Assembly: GCA_018268515.1 (NCBI GenBank)
Contig: JAFDWK010000058.1
Location: 1-36,495, forward strand
Reading direction: 5' to 3'
Source of the DNA: Actinomycetota bacterium
Lineage (GTDB): Bacteria > Actinomycetota > Actinomycetes > Actinomycetales > Microbacteriaceae
DNA: 36,495 bases
Below, in pieces: positions 26,932 to 34,547 of the stretch. The notes under the pieces are model-generated. The model ran no database searches. It saw only the letters and a list, made by a program, of their open reading frames with translations, and was not told the origin of the DNA. Positions within the stretch are counted from its first letter, which is position 1. Every line of letters begins with the position of its first letter. The position numbers and the translations under genes are program-made.

Positions 26932-28269
26932 TCAGCAACCCGAGTTCGGGTTCGCCTTGCACCAGTCCTGCCACTGCTTCACGGCGGCCTCATGCTCGGC
27001 GTACGTCGTCGAGAACACCGTCTGGCCCGTGTCGAGGTTGACGGTCACGAAGTACAGCCAGGATCCATCGGCAGGATGCATCGCGGCATCGATCGCCTTG
27101 TCACCCGGATTCGAGATCGGCGTCTTCGGCAACCCGTCGATCACATAGGTGTTCCACGGGTTGTCGTCGTTCTGCGCCGCGTCGGAGGTGCTCGCCGAGC
27201 CGCTGTGCAGCTCCCCGTAGCCGTACTGCGCGGTCGAGTCCATCTGCAGCTTCATGCCCTGGGCGAGCCGGTTCTCGATCACCCGGGAGACCTTGTAGAA
27301 GTCCGCCTCGGCCCGCGCCTCGCGCTGGATGATCGACGCCACCGTGAGCACGCGCTGCTCGTCCGCGGCGGGTACGCCGGCCGCGGACAGCGAGTCCCTG
27401 GTGCGCTGCACCATCGTCGACACGACGTCCTTGGCGGTCGCGCCCGGTCCGAACTCATAGAGGGCGGGGAACAGCCATCCCTCGAGCGAGGGCGCGTTCA
27501 CACCGTAATCGGCCGGGTTCTGCACCGCCGCCTGCAGGTCCGCGAGCGGGACATCGACGCTCTGCGAGATGCGCGAGAGCGTGTCGGAGACCGTGAGCCC
27601 CTCGGGGAGCACGGCCGAGTTCTGCATCTTGGCCTTCGGATCGTTGAGCGCCTTCAGCGCGGCCGCGGCCGTCATCTTCAACTGCATCTTGTAGACGCCG
27701 GGGTAGAACGTGTTGACGATGTTGTCCTTGACCAGCATGTCGTAGAACACATTCGCGGTCTTGGTGACGCCGGCGTTGTACAGGGCTTCGGAGACCTGCT
27801 GCCCGCCATCGCCCTTCTTGATCGTCACGAGCGCATTGCCCGAGGCCTGCCCGGCCTCGAAGTCCTTGGACGGGCCCCAGCCCATCACCTCGCTGATCTT
27901 GGCACCGTAGGTGTTCCAGGCCCAGAGGCCTCCAGCCGCGGCTCCCCCGACCAGCACGAACACGATCAGCAACGCCACGAGGCAGCCGCGGCGCTTCTTG
28001 TGCTTGGGCGCTGCCGGCGGTTCGGCCTCGTGGCGGAACAGCGCTTCCAGCGTCGAGTGCGACTCCTCGTGGTGCGTCGCCGCGCTCCCCTCACCACCGT
28101 CTCCATTCGGGGCGGAGGCGGCTTCGCGGGCCGCGCGGCGGGAGCCGGGGGCCGCGGACTGCTCGGCGGGTTTCGGCGTCTGCACCTGCGGATCCGGCAG
28201 CGCGCCGAACAGCTCGTGCGAGACGGGATCCGTCTCCGGCGAGGCGGCCGATTCAGATCGGTCGGACAT
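26932..28269 (-). CDS. mltG: Endolytic peptidoglycan transglycosylase MltG
   Basis: Cleaves nascent glycan strands and is thought to set glycan length at the membrane. 445 residues. A disordered, acidic and Pro/Ala-rich cytoplasmic head (1-90) and a KHKKRR positive patch precede one transmembrane helix (about 96-118). A LysM-like region follows (VTIKKGDGGQQVSEALYNAG). The YceG catalytic core contains VASIIQREARAEADFYKVS with the catalytic Glu in QREA, ENRLAQGMKLQMDSTAQYGY, then NPWNTYVIDGLPKTPISNPG. The cytoplasmic head is much longer than in E. coli and may bind divisome partners. It starts one base after the ruvX stop. Confidence 0.95.
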   Translation of the reverse strand: MSDRSESAASPETDPVSHELFGALPDPQVQTPKPAEQSAAPGSRRAAREAASAPNGDGGEGSAATHHEESHSTLEALFRHEAEPPAAPKHKKRRGCLVALLIVFVLVGGAAAGGLWAWNTYGAKISEVMGWGPSKDFEAGQASGNALVTIKKGDGGQQVSEALYNAGVTKTANVFYDMLVKDNIVNTFYPGVYKMQLKMTAAAALKALNDPKAKMQNSAVLPEGLTVSDTLSRISQSVDVPLADLQAAVQNPADYGVNAPSLEGWLFPALYEFGPGATAKDVVSTMVQRTRDSLSAAGVPAADEQRVLTVASIIQREARAEADFYKVSRVIENRLAQGMKLQMDSTAQYGYGELHSGSASTSDAAQNDDNPWNTYVIDGLPKTPISNPGDKAIDAAMHPADGSWLYFVTVNLDTGQTVFSTTYAEHEAAVKQWQDWCKANPNSGC

Positions 28270-28270
28270 G

Positions 28271-28744
28271 TCAGTGATTCTCCTCGTCGAGGATCAGCAG
28301 AGCGCCGGCAGGGGCGCCGGTGTTCTTCTCGATGTCTATGGCGTGCTGCAGCAGCACGACCGCCGCCGCCTGGTCCACGACACCGCGGGAGGTGCGCTGG
28401 GTGCGTCCGGAAGCACGCAGCGCCTGATGCGCCGTGACGGTGCTCAGCCGCTCGTCGATGAGCCGAACCGGGACGGCGTTCGCCCGTCCGAGCGCGATGG
28501 CGAACTCGCGTGCGTCCGCGGTCGAGGCCGTGTCCTCCCCGCGGAGGTTGATCGGCAGGCCGACCACGAACTCGACCGGCTCGTACTCGCCGGCGAGCTC
28601 GACCAGCCGTCCCACCGACGCGTCATCCCGCCGCACCGTCTCCACCGGCACCGCGAGCATCCCGTCCGGGTCGCACCGCGCCACGCCGATCCTGGCGCGG
28701 CCCACGTCGATGCCGAGCCGTACTCCCCGTCGGAACCCCGTCAC
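28271..28744 (-). CDS. ruvX: RuvX/YqgF RNase H-fold nuclease
   Basis: Putative Holliday-junction resolvase also implicated in 16S rRNA 5' end maturation. 157 residues. The RNase H-like fold begins GVRLGIDVGRARIGVARCDP (first Asp), then EFVVGLPINLRGEDTA, RLIDERLSTVTAHQAL (Glu/Arg) and VVDQAAAVVLLQHAID (last Asp). The start is GTG 28744, overlapping the alaS stop (GTGA). The alaS-ruvX-mltG-aroE order is the common actinobacterial arrangement. Confidence 0.94.
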   Translation of the reverse strand: MTGFRRGVRLGIDVGRARIGVARCDPDGMLAVPVETVRRDDASVGRLVELAGEYEPVEFVVGLPINLRGEDTASTADAREFAIALGRANAVPVRLIDERLSTVTAHQALRASGRTQRTSRGVVDQAAAVVLLQHAIDIEKNTGAPAGALLILDEENH

Positions 28745-31401
28745 GCGCGACGCAGCTCCTGCTCGATGGCGGAGAAGGCCGCCGGAAGGGCTGCGACGTC
28801 GGATCCGCCGCCCTGCGCGACGTCGTCGCGGCCGCCTCCGCCGCCGCCGAGCACGCCGGCCGCGATCTTGGCCAGCGCCCCGGCCTTCGCGCCCTGCGCA
28901 CGGGCAGAGTCGTTGGTCGCGATGACCACCATCGGCCGCCCGTTCGCCACACCCGAGATCGCCGCGACCGCGGCCGCGGAACCGAAGGTGTCGCGTACGC
29001 CGGTCGCGATCTCACGCACTTCGTCCGCCCCGCCGACCTCACCGAGGTCGTGCGCGACGAACTGCACTGCGCCGAGGAAGGTCGCCGTCTGTGCGATCGC
29101 GGGGACGCGTCCTGCACGCTCTGCGGCCTCGAACCGCGCGATCCGCTTCTCGGCGGCCTTGAGCTGCGCGGCGAGGTCGGCCACGCGTTCGGTGAGCTGG
29201 TCGCGCGGCGTCTTGAGGGCGGAGGTGAGCTGGGAGACGAGCGCGCGCTCCGCGGCGAACTCCCGGAAGGCGTCGGCGCCGACGAGAGCCTCCACACGGC
29301 GGTTGGACGCACCGACGGAGGACTCGCCGACGAGGTTGATGAGGCCGATCTCGGCGCTCGAGGCCACGTGGGTGCCGGCGCACAATTCGCGCGACCAGGG
29401 GCCGCCGATGTCCACCATGCGCACGGTCGAACCGTACTTCTCGCCGAAGAGCGCCATGGCGCCCGCGGCCTTCGCGTCGTCGAGCGACATGATCCGCGTG
29501 GTCACCTCGAGCCCGTCCTGCACGGCGCGGTTCGCGATCTCCTCGATCTCGGTCTTCGTGTCTGCGGAGAGCGCCTGGCCCCAGGAGAAGTCGAAGCGCA
29601 GGTACCCGGCGCGGTTCAGGGATCCGGCCTGGGTCGCGGTCTTGCCGAGCGTGTCGCGCAGGGCCGCGTGCACGAGGTGGGTCGCGGAGTGCGCCTGCCG
29701 CGCGGCGCGCCGGTTGGCGGCGTCCACGGTCGTGGTCGCCGGAGCGTCGATCGACACGACGCCCGTGGTCACCTCGACGGTGTGGCTGATCAGACCGGGG
29801 ACCGGACGCTGCACGTCCAGCACCTCGAGCGCATAGCCGGGCCCGGTGATCATGCCCTTGTCGGCGACCTGGCCGCCCGACTCGGCGTACAGCGTGGTCT
29901 CGGCGAGGACGATCTCCGCGACCTGCCCCTCGGCGGCGCTGCGCACCGGCTGTCCGTCGACGAGGATCCCGAGCACGGTCGAGGCGGTCTCGAGCTCGTC
30001 GTAACCGAGGAACGCGGTCTCGCCCTTCGCCCGCAGATCTCCATACACGGAGACGTCGGCGATCTGCCGCTTGCGGCCCTGCGCATCGGCCTTGGCGCGG
30101 GAGCGCTGCTCCTGCATGAGGGTGTCGAACGCCGCACGGTCGACGTGGAGGCCGGCCTCTTCGGCGATCTCGAGGGTCAGGTCGATCGGGAAGCCGTAGG
30201 TGTCGTGCAGCAGGAACGCCTCGGCGCCCTTCAGGGTCTCGGATCCGGCCTTCTTCGTGTCGGCGAGGGCGAGGTCGAGGATCGTGGATCCGGCATCCAG
30301 CGTGCGACGGAAGGTCTCCTCCTCCGCGTTCGCTGCGGCGGAGAGCTGCGCCCAGTCCTGCTCGAGGATCGGATACGCGCTCTTCATCGCGTCCTTGGAC
30401 ACGGCGAACAGCTCGCCGAACACCGGCTCGTCGACGCCGAGGAGCCGCATCGAGCGGACCGTCCGGCGCATCAGCCGGCGCAGGATGTAGCCGCGCCCTT
30501 CGTTCGACGGGCGCACGCCGTCGGAGAGCAGCATGAGCGAGGAGCGCACGTGGTCGGCGACGACGCGGAAGCGGACATCGTCGGCATGCTCGGCGCCGTA
30601 GCGGCGCCCGGAGAGCTCGACCGCACGGTCCAGAACGGGGCGGACCTGATCGGTCTCGTACATGTTCTCGACGTCCTGCTTGAGGAAGGCGACGCGCTCG
30701 AGGCCCATGCCGGTGTCGATGTTCTTCATCGGCAGCTGGCCGACGATGTCGAAGTCGGTCTTGCCGCGGACGTTCTCGATGAAGTCCTGCATGAACACGA
30801 GGTTCCAGATCTCCAGGAACCGGTTGTCGTCGACCGCCGGTCCGCCGTCCTGGCCATAGGCGGGTCCGCGGTCGAAGAAGATCTCGCTGTCGGGGCCTCC
30901 GGGACCGGGCTGGCCGGTGTTCCAGTAGTTGTCCGCGCGGCCGAGACGCTGGATGCGCTCGGGCTTCAGCCCGATGACGTCGCGCCAGATGGCCTCGGCC
31001 TCGTCGTCCGTCTCGAACACGGTGACCCAGAGGTCCTTCTCATCGAAACCGAGTCCGCCGTCGCTCTCGGCGCCGGTGAGCAGCTCCCAGGCGTAGCGGA
31101 TCGCGCCCTCTTTGAAGTAGTCCCCGAACGACCAGTTGCCGAGCATCTGGAAGAACGTGCCGTGCCGTGCGGTACGGCCGACCTCTTCGATGTCATTGGT
31201 GCGGATGCACTTCTGCAGGTCGGCGATGCGCGGGTGCGGAGCGGGGACGACGCCCGTGAGGTACGGGATCATCGGCACCATGCCGGCGACGGTGAAAAGC
31301 AGCGAGGGGTCGTCGCTGACCAGCGACGCCGACGGCACGATGAGGTGGTCGTTCTTCTCGAAGTAGCTCAGGTAGCGCTGCGCGATCTCCGCGGTCTTCA
31401 T
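28741..31401 (-). CDS. alaS: Alanyl-tRNA synthetase
   Basis: Charges tRNA-Ala and edits mischarged Ser and Gly. 886 residues from ATG 31401 (MKTAEIAQRYLSYFEKNDHL). The class II catalytic core has VPSASLVSDDPSLLFTVAGM and HGTFFQMLGNWSFGDYFKEG (motif 2). The editing domain carries the zinc-binding HSATHLVHAAL and CAGTHV motifs. The C-terminal oligomerisation/DHHA1 domain ends with a glycine-rich GGGGGGRDD stretch. The frame also stays open upstream but does not match AlaS there. A 65-bp gap follows the small membrane gene. Confidence 0.97.
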   Translation of the reverse strand: MKTAEIAQRYLSYFEKNDHLIVPSASLVSDDPSLLFTVAGMVPMIPYLTGVVPAPHPRIADLQKCIRTNDIEEVGRTARHGTFFQMLGNWSFGDYFKEGAIRYAWELLTGAESDGGLGFDEKDLWVTVFETDDEAEAIWRDVIGLKPERIQRLGRADNYWNTGQPGPGGPDSEIFFDRGPAYGQDGGPAVDDNRFLEIWNLVFMQDFIENVRGKTDFDIVGQLPMKNIDTGMGLERVAFLKQDVENMYETDQVRPVLDRAVELSGRRYGAEHADDVRFRVVADHVRSSLMLLSDGVRPSNEGRGYILRRLMRRTVRSMRLLGVDEPVFGELFAVSKDAMKSAYPILEQDWAQLSAAANAEEETFRRTLDAGSTILDLALADTKKAGSETLKGAEAFLLHDTYGFPIDLTLEIAEEAGLHVDRAAFDTLMQEQRSRAKADAQGRKRQIADVSVYGDLRAKGETAFLGYDELETASTVLGILVDGQPVRSAAEGQVAEIVLAETTLYAESGGQVADKGMITGPGYALEVLDVQRPVPGLISHTVEVTTGVVSIDAPATTTVDAANRRAARQAHSATHLVHAALRDTLGKTATQAGSLNRAGYLRFDFSWGQALSADTKTEIEEIANRAVQDGLEVTTRIMSLDDAKAAGAMALFGEKYGSTVRMVDIGGPWSRELCAGTHVASSAEIGLINLVGESSVGASNRRVEALVGADAFREFAAERALVSQLTSALKTPRDQLTERVADLAAQLKAAEKRIARFEAAERAGRVPAIAQTATFLGAVQFVAHDLGEVGGADEVREIATGVRDTFGSAAAVAAISGVANGRPMVVIATNDSARAQGAKAGALAKIAAGVLGGGGGGRDDVAQGGGSDVAALPAAFSAIEQELRRA

Positions 31402-31466
31402 GCTCGTCGAGGGGTCCTTGCTGTCAGGGCGCGCCGAAGCGCGGAATCGGGAGAGACGGATCCGCG

Positions 31467-31658
31467 TCAGTCCGCGGCGCCGTCCTGAGTGAGTCGGGCC
31501 TCCTGTGCGTGGAACGCGTCGGCGAGGATCCCGGTGAACTCGTTGATCCGGTCGTCGACGGCAGCCAGCACGTCGTGTCCGCGCGGATCCTTGTTCATGA
31601 AGTGCGCGGCGACGAAGCCGCCGATCACGCCGATGAGGAACCACAGCAGGCTCTTCAT
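31467..31658 (-). CDS. Small single-span membrane protein upstream of alaS
   Basis: 63 residues. The N-terminal transmembrane helix MKSLLWFLIGVIGGFVAAHF is followed by a short hydrophilic, probably helical tail (NKDPRGHDVLAAVDDRINEF...). The glycine pattern IGVIGGF resembles YtxH-type small membrane proteins. An SD (GGAGGTG) lies directly ahead of ATG 31658. Small membrane ORFs at this site between rpsD and alaS recur in Microbacteriaceae in my recollection, but no function is known. Confidence 0.8.
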   Translation of the reverse strand: MKSLLWFLIGVIGGFVAAHFMNKDPRGHDVLAAVDDRINEFTGILADAFHAQEARLTQDGAAD

Positions 31659-31717
31659 GTCACCACCTCCGGTTCGGGCCGCTCGTCACAACGGTCTCCA
31701 TCGTATGCGCAAACGCG

Positions 31718-31752
31718 GAGGAGGCGCCGGGGATGCCCCCCGACGCCTCCTC
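31718..31752 (-). terminator. Distal GC hairpin after rpsD
   Basis: GAGGAGGCG pairs with CGCCTCCTC (9 bp), with a GC-rich interior (GGGG/CCCC) that can extend the stem. It is the second of two hairpins after the rpsD stop. No T-run in either direction. Confidence 0.6.
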
Positions 31753-31762
31753 GGCGTGTTCT

Positions 31763-31781
31763 CGGAGTTCGCTGAACTCCG
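31763..31781 (-). terminator. Proximal hairpin after rpsD
   Basis: CGGAGTTC-GCT-GAACTCCG is a perfect 8-bp stem with a 3-base loop, 18 bases after the rpsD stop. Together with the next hairpin it forms a tandem terminator. Confidence 0.65.
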
Positions 31782-31799
31782 ACGGCAGAGTCGCTGGAC

Positions 31800-32429
31800 T
31801 CAGCGCGCGGCGTAGTACTCGACGACCAGCTGCACGTCACAGGTCACGGGGACCTCGGCGCGCTTCGGACGACGGACCAGACGGGCCTCCAGCTTGTCGA
31901 GCTCGACCTCGAGGTAGCCCGGAACCGGGGGCAGCACCTCGGCGTGACCGCCGGCAGCCGCCACCTGGAAGGGCTCGAGGCCCTCGCTCTTGGGCTTGAC
32001 GTGGATGAGCTGACCCGGCTTCACGCGGAAGGACGGGCGGTCGACGAGCTGGCCGTCGACGAGGATGTGACGGTGCACGACGAGCTGACGCGCCTGCGCA
32101 GTGGTACGCGCGAAACCGGCGCGGACCACGAGCGCGTCCAGACGCATCTCGAGCTGCTCGACGAGGTTCTCACCGGTCAGACCGTCCTTGCGACGGGCCT
32201 CGTTGAACTGGATGACCAGCTGCTTCTCGCGGATGCCGTACTGCTCGCGAAGACGCTGCTTCTCGCGAAGGCGGACCGCGTAGTCGCTGTCGGCCTTGCG
32301 CTTGGTGCGGCCGTGCTCACCCGGAGCGTAGGGACGCTTCTCGAGGTAGCGGGCGGCCTTCGGGGTGAGCGCGACGCCGAGGGCGCGCGACAGACGCACC
32401 TTGCGGCGGTCCTGGGACTTCGTGACCAC
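31800..32429 (-). CDS. rpsD: 30S ribosomal protein S4
   Basis: Primary 16S rRNA-binding protein that nucleates 30S assembly. 209 residues from GTG 32429 (VTKSQDRRKVRLSRALG), with AAAGGAA upstream; longer in-frame starts would read through the structured leader. The S4 RNA-binding domain spans about 98-160 (MRLDALVVRAGFARTTAQAR and HRHILVDGQLVDRPSFRVKP). The N-terminal region has no CxxC zinc motif, so this is the zinc-free form. The gene stands alone beside alaS, away from the alpha operon, with its own promoter, leader hairpin and tandem terminators. Confidence 0.97.
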   Translation of the reverse strand: MVTKSQDRRKVRLSRALGVALTPKAARYLEKRPYAPGEHGRTKRKADSDYAVRLREKQRLREQYGIREKQLVIQFNEARRKDGLTGENLVEQLEMRLDALVVRAGFARTTAQARQLVVHRHILVDGQLVDRPSFRVKPGQLIHVKPKSEGLEPFQVAAAGGHAEVLPPVPGYLEVELDKLEARLVRRPKRAEVPVTCDVQLVVEYYAAR

Positions 32430-32443
32430 GAAGTGTTCCTTTC

Positions 32444-32481
32444 GATACGCGGCCGTGTCCGTCACGGCTCGCGGACGTATC
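32444..32481 (-). promoter_or_regulatory. Structured rpsD 5' leader (nested inverted repeats)
   Basis: The outer arms GATACG (32444-32449) and CGTATC (32476-32481) enclose a 6-bp inner hairpin GCCGTG-TCCGT-CACGGC (32452-32468). The outer stem ends a few bases before the rpsD SD. As S4 represses its own synthesis in other bacteria, this is a candidate autoregulatory site; that is inference. Confidence 0.55.
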
Positions 32482-32576
32482 GTCTCGATTCCGCCCCTCA
32501 CGAGCGCACGCCGGGGCGGACGAGAGGGTGGTGCAGGAGTGGAGAGATGCCCGAAAACTCGGTTTCGAGCCGATCC

Positions 32577-32582
32577 ATGCTA
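32577..32582 (-). promoter_or_regulatory. Candidate -10 box of rpsD
   Basis: TAGCAT (TANNNT) on the minus strand, about 150 bases ahead of the rpsD start. It would place the nested hairpin inside the transcript. The 222-bp gap otherwise shows only a short CTCG/CGAG inverted repeat near 32560. Confidence 0.45.
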
Positions 32583-32651
32583 TCAGATCGTCCTGCGCGG
32601 CCAGATCGTCGTGCTCGCCGCGCCTTCGCGCCGAACCGGGCGGAGACGGCG

Positions 32652-33989
32652 CTACCCCTCCCCCAGGATCCTCGTGATGCGTTCCAGGCGCGCCTGCACC
32701 TCGCGCTCGCCGCCGAGCGCCTTGGGCTGGTAGTAGCGGCGTCCGCGGAGCTCGTCCGGAAGGTACTGCTGCGGCACGATCCCGGCGTCGCTGTCATGCG
32801 GGTAGCGATACCCCTTGCCGTGGCCGAGGCGCTTGGCGCCGGGGTAGTGCGCGTCGCGCAGGTGCATGGGCACGCGCCCGAAACCGCCGCCGCGCACGTC
32901 GGCGATGGCCGCGTCGATCGCCAGGTAGGCGGCATTCGACTTCGCCGTGGTCGCGAGATACACGGTCGCCTCGGCGAGCGGGATCCGCCCCTCGGGCATG
33001 CCGATGAAGGCGACCGCATCCGCGGCCGCGACCGCGATCACGAGAGCCTGCGGGTCGGCCAGGCCGATGTCCTCCGACGCGGAGATGACCAGCCGCCGGG
33101 CGATGAAGCGCGGATCCTCCCCCGCCTCGATCATGCGGGCGAGGTAGTGCACGGCGGCGTCGACGTCGGATCCGCGGATCGACTTGATGAAGGCGCTGAT
33201 CACGTCGTAGTGCTCGTCGCCCTGCCGGTCGTAGCGCAGCAGCGCCCGGTCGACGGCCTGCGCGACATCGTCGTCCGTGACCGTCGGCGTCTCGTCTTCG
33301 CTGAGACGCCCCGGCGAGGCCGCCACCGCGGCCGCCGCCTCCAGCCCGGTCAGGGCCCGGCGCGCATCACCGGATGCGAGGCGGATCAGCGCCGCCCGGG
33401 CCGCGTCCTCGAGATCGGCCCTTCCGTTCAGCCCGCGCGGATCCGCCACGGCCCGGTCGATCAGCAGGCCGATGTCGTCGTCGGTGAGCGGCTGCAGCGT
33501 GAGCAGCAGCGACCGGGACAGCAGCGGGGAGATCACCGAGAAGGAGGGGTTCTCCGTCGTCGCCGCGATGAGGATGACCCAGCCGTTCTCCACGCCGGGC
33601 AGCAGCGCGTCCTGCTGCGCCTTCGTGAAGCGGTGGATCTCGTCGAGGAAGAGGATCGTGGACTGCCCGTAGAGATCGCGCTGGTTCAGCGCCTCCTGCA
33701 TGACCTCGCGCACATCCTTGACCCCGGCGGTGATCGCGGACAGCTCGACGAACCGCCGCCCCGAGGACCGGGCGATGGCCTGCGCCAGGGTCGTCTTGCC
33801 GGTGCCGGGCGGACCCCAGAGGATCATCGACACGCTCGCCGCCGTCTTCGCCGCCGGGTCGGCGAGCGTCACGATCGGCGACCCCGGCCGCAGCAGATGC
33901 TGCTGCCCGGCGACCTCGTCCAGCGAGATCGGACGCATCCGCACGGCGAGCGGCGTCGAGCCGCTCATCAGCGGAGCTGCAGAAGTCAT
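32652..33989 (-). CDS. rarA: Replication-associated recombination protein RarA (MgsA)
   Basis: AAA+ clamp-loader-like ATPase acting at stalled forks. 445 residues. Walker A is GPPGTGKTTLAQ and Walker B is ILFLDEIHRFTKAQQDALLP; sensor 1 is ILIAATTENPSF and the sensor 2 Arg is in SGDARRALTGLEAAA. The C-terminal MgsA tetramerisation region ends with YPHDSDAGIVPQQYLPDELR. No SD precedes ATG 33989, but TAGCCT ends exactly seven bases before it, fitting a leaderless transcript. A second ATG at 33968 also lacks an SD. Divergent from the next plus-strand gene. Confidence 0.95.
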   Translation of the reverse strand: MTSAAPLMSGSTPLAVRMRPISLDEVAGQQHLLRPGSPIVTLADPAAKTAASVSMILWGPPGTGKTTLAQAIARSSGRRFVELSAITAGVKDVREVMQEALNQRDLYGQSTILFLDEIHRFTKAQQDALLPGVENGWVILIAATTENPSFSVISPLLSRSLLLTLQPLTDDDIGLLIDRAVADPRGLNGRADLEDAARAALIRLASGDARRALTGLEAAAAVAASPGRLSEDETPTVTDDDVAQAVDRALLRYDRQGDEHYDVISAFIKSIRGSDVDAAVHYLARMIEAGEDPRFIARRLVISASEDIGLADPQALVIAVAAADAVAFIGMPEGRIPLAEATVYLATTAKSNAAYLAIDAAIADVRGGGFGRVPMHLRDAHYPGAKRLGHGKGYRYPHDSDAGIVPQQYLPDELRGRRYYQPKALGGEREVQARLERITRILGEG

Positions 33990-33996
33990 GCGATCA

Positions 33997-34002
33997 AGGC
34001 TA
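33997..34002 (-). promoter_or_regulatory. Candidate -10 box giving a leaderless rarA mRNA
   Basis: TAGCCT on the minus strand, followed by seven bases and then the rarA ATG. The transcription start would coincide with the A of the ATG. Confidence 0.55.
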
Positions 34003-34134
34003 ACGGCGAGGGCCGACACGCTGCGACGACTCCCGGATGCGGGGCTCCAGAGCAGCGCCGCCCTGACACTCCTCCGATTCGTGGCCTCCGCGCACCCGGG
34101 CCCGGCACTGCGCGGTGCAGCACGACGCGCGCGA

Positions 34135-34140
34135 TAGGCT
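34135..34140 (+). promoter_or_regulatory. Candidate -10 box of the 97-residue membrane gene
   Basis: TAGGCT, TANNNT type, followed by CGATCC. It gives a leader of about 20 bases carrying AGGGAGG. Confidence 0.5.
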
Positions 34141-34166
34141 CGATCCTCGACATCCAGGGAGGATCC

Positions 34167-34460
34167 ATGGCCGCTCGCCGATCGACGAACGCCCGTGCGC
34201 AGCGCGCGCGTGTGGAGCAGGAGCGCGCGCGCCTGCACACCGCGCGGCAGGACCTGCATGCGGCGGCGGTGCGCCGCAGGGTGCGCGACAACACGATCGC
34301 CGTGGTGGTCGGATCCGTCATCGTCATCGGCGCCGTCGTGAGTCAGGTCGTGCATGCGGAGCTCACCGCGCCCGCGCCGAAGCCGTCCCCTTCCGTCAGC
34401 CCCGCGGCCACGGCGGAGCCGACGCCCCAGCCGACGCCGACCGGCACCCCGGCCGGCTGA
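34167..34460 (+). CDS. Small membrane protein with Arg-rich N-terminus and Pro-rich C-terminus
   Basis: 97 residues. The N-terminal 42 residues are rich in Arg and Ala and probably form a basic amphipathic or coiled helix (AQRARVEQERARLHTARQDL). One transmembrane helix follows (about 43-63, TIAVVVGSVIVIGAVVSQVV), then a Thr/Pro-rich tail (TAEPTPQPTPTGTPAG). The positive-inside rule puts the N-terminus in the cytosol and the Pro-rich tail outside, perhaps reaching into the wall. The SD AGGGAGG lies four bases from ATG 34167. I do not recognise the family. Polyproline-like PTP repeats in the tail would not strongly need EF-P. Confidence 0.75.
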   Translation: MAARRSTNARAQRARVEQERARLHTARQDLHAAAVRRRVRDNTIAVVVGSVIVIGAVVSQVVHAELTAPAPKPSPSVSPAATAEPTPQPTPTGTPAG

Positions 34461-34493
34461 GCCGCTCCCTCCTCGGCGCACAGCCCGGCGTAC

Positions 34494-34499
34494 TAGGCT
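34494..34499 (+). promoter_or_regulatory. Candidate -10 box of the DUF349 gene
   Basis: TAGGCT followed by GGATCC, nearly identical to the promoter at 34135. The leader would be about 42 bases with AAGGAG six bases before GTG 34548. Confidence 0.5.
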
Positions 34500-34547
34500 G
34501 GATCCGTCCTTTCCGCCTCCCGCGGCATGCCGCGCAAGGAGTTCACC

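Noticed and set aside
32510-32575. tRNA or small RNA gene in the rpsD-rarA gap
   Set aside because: No cloverleaf or CCA-type end; only a short 4-bp inverted repeat and a -10 candidate.
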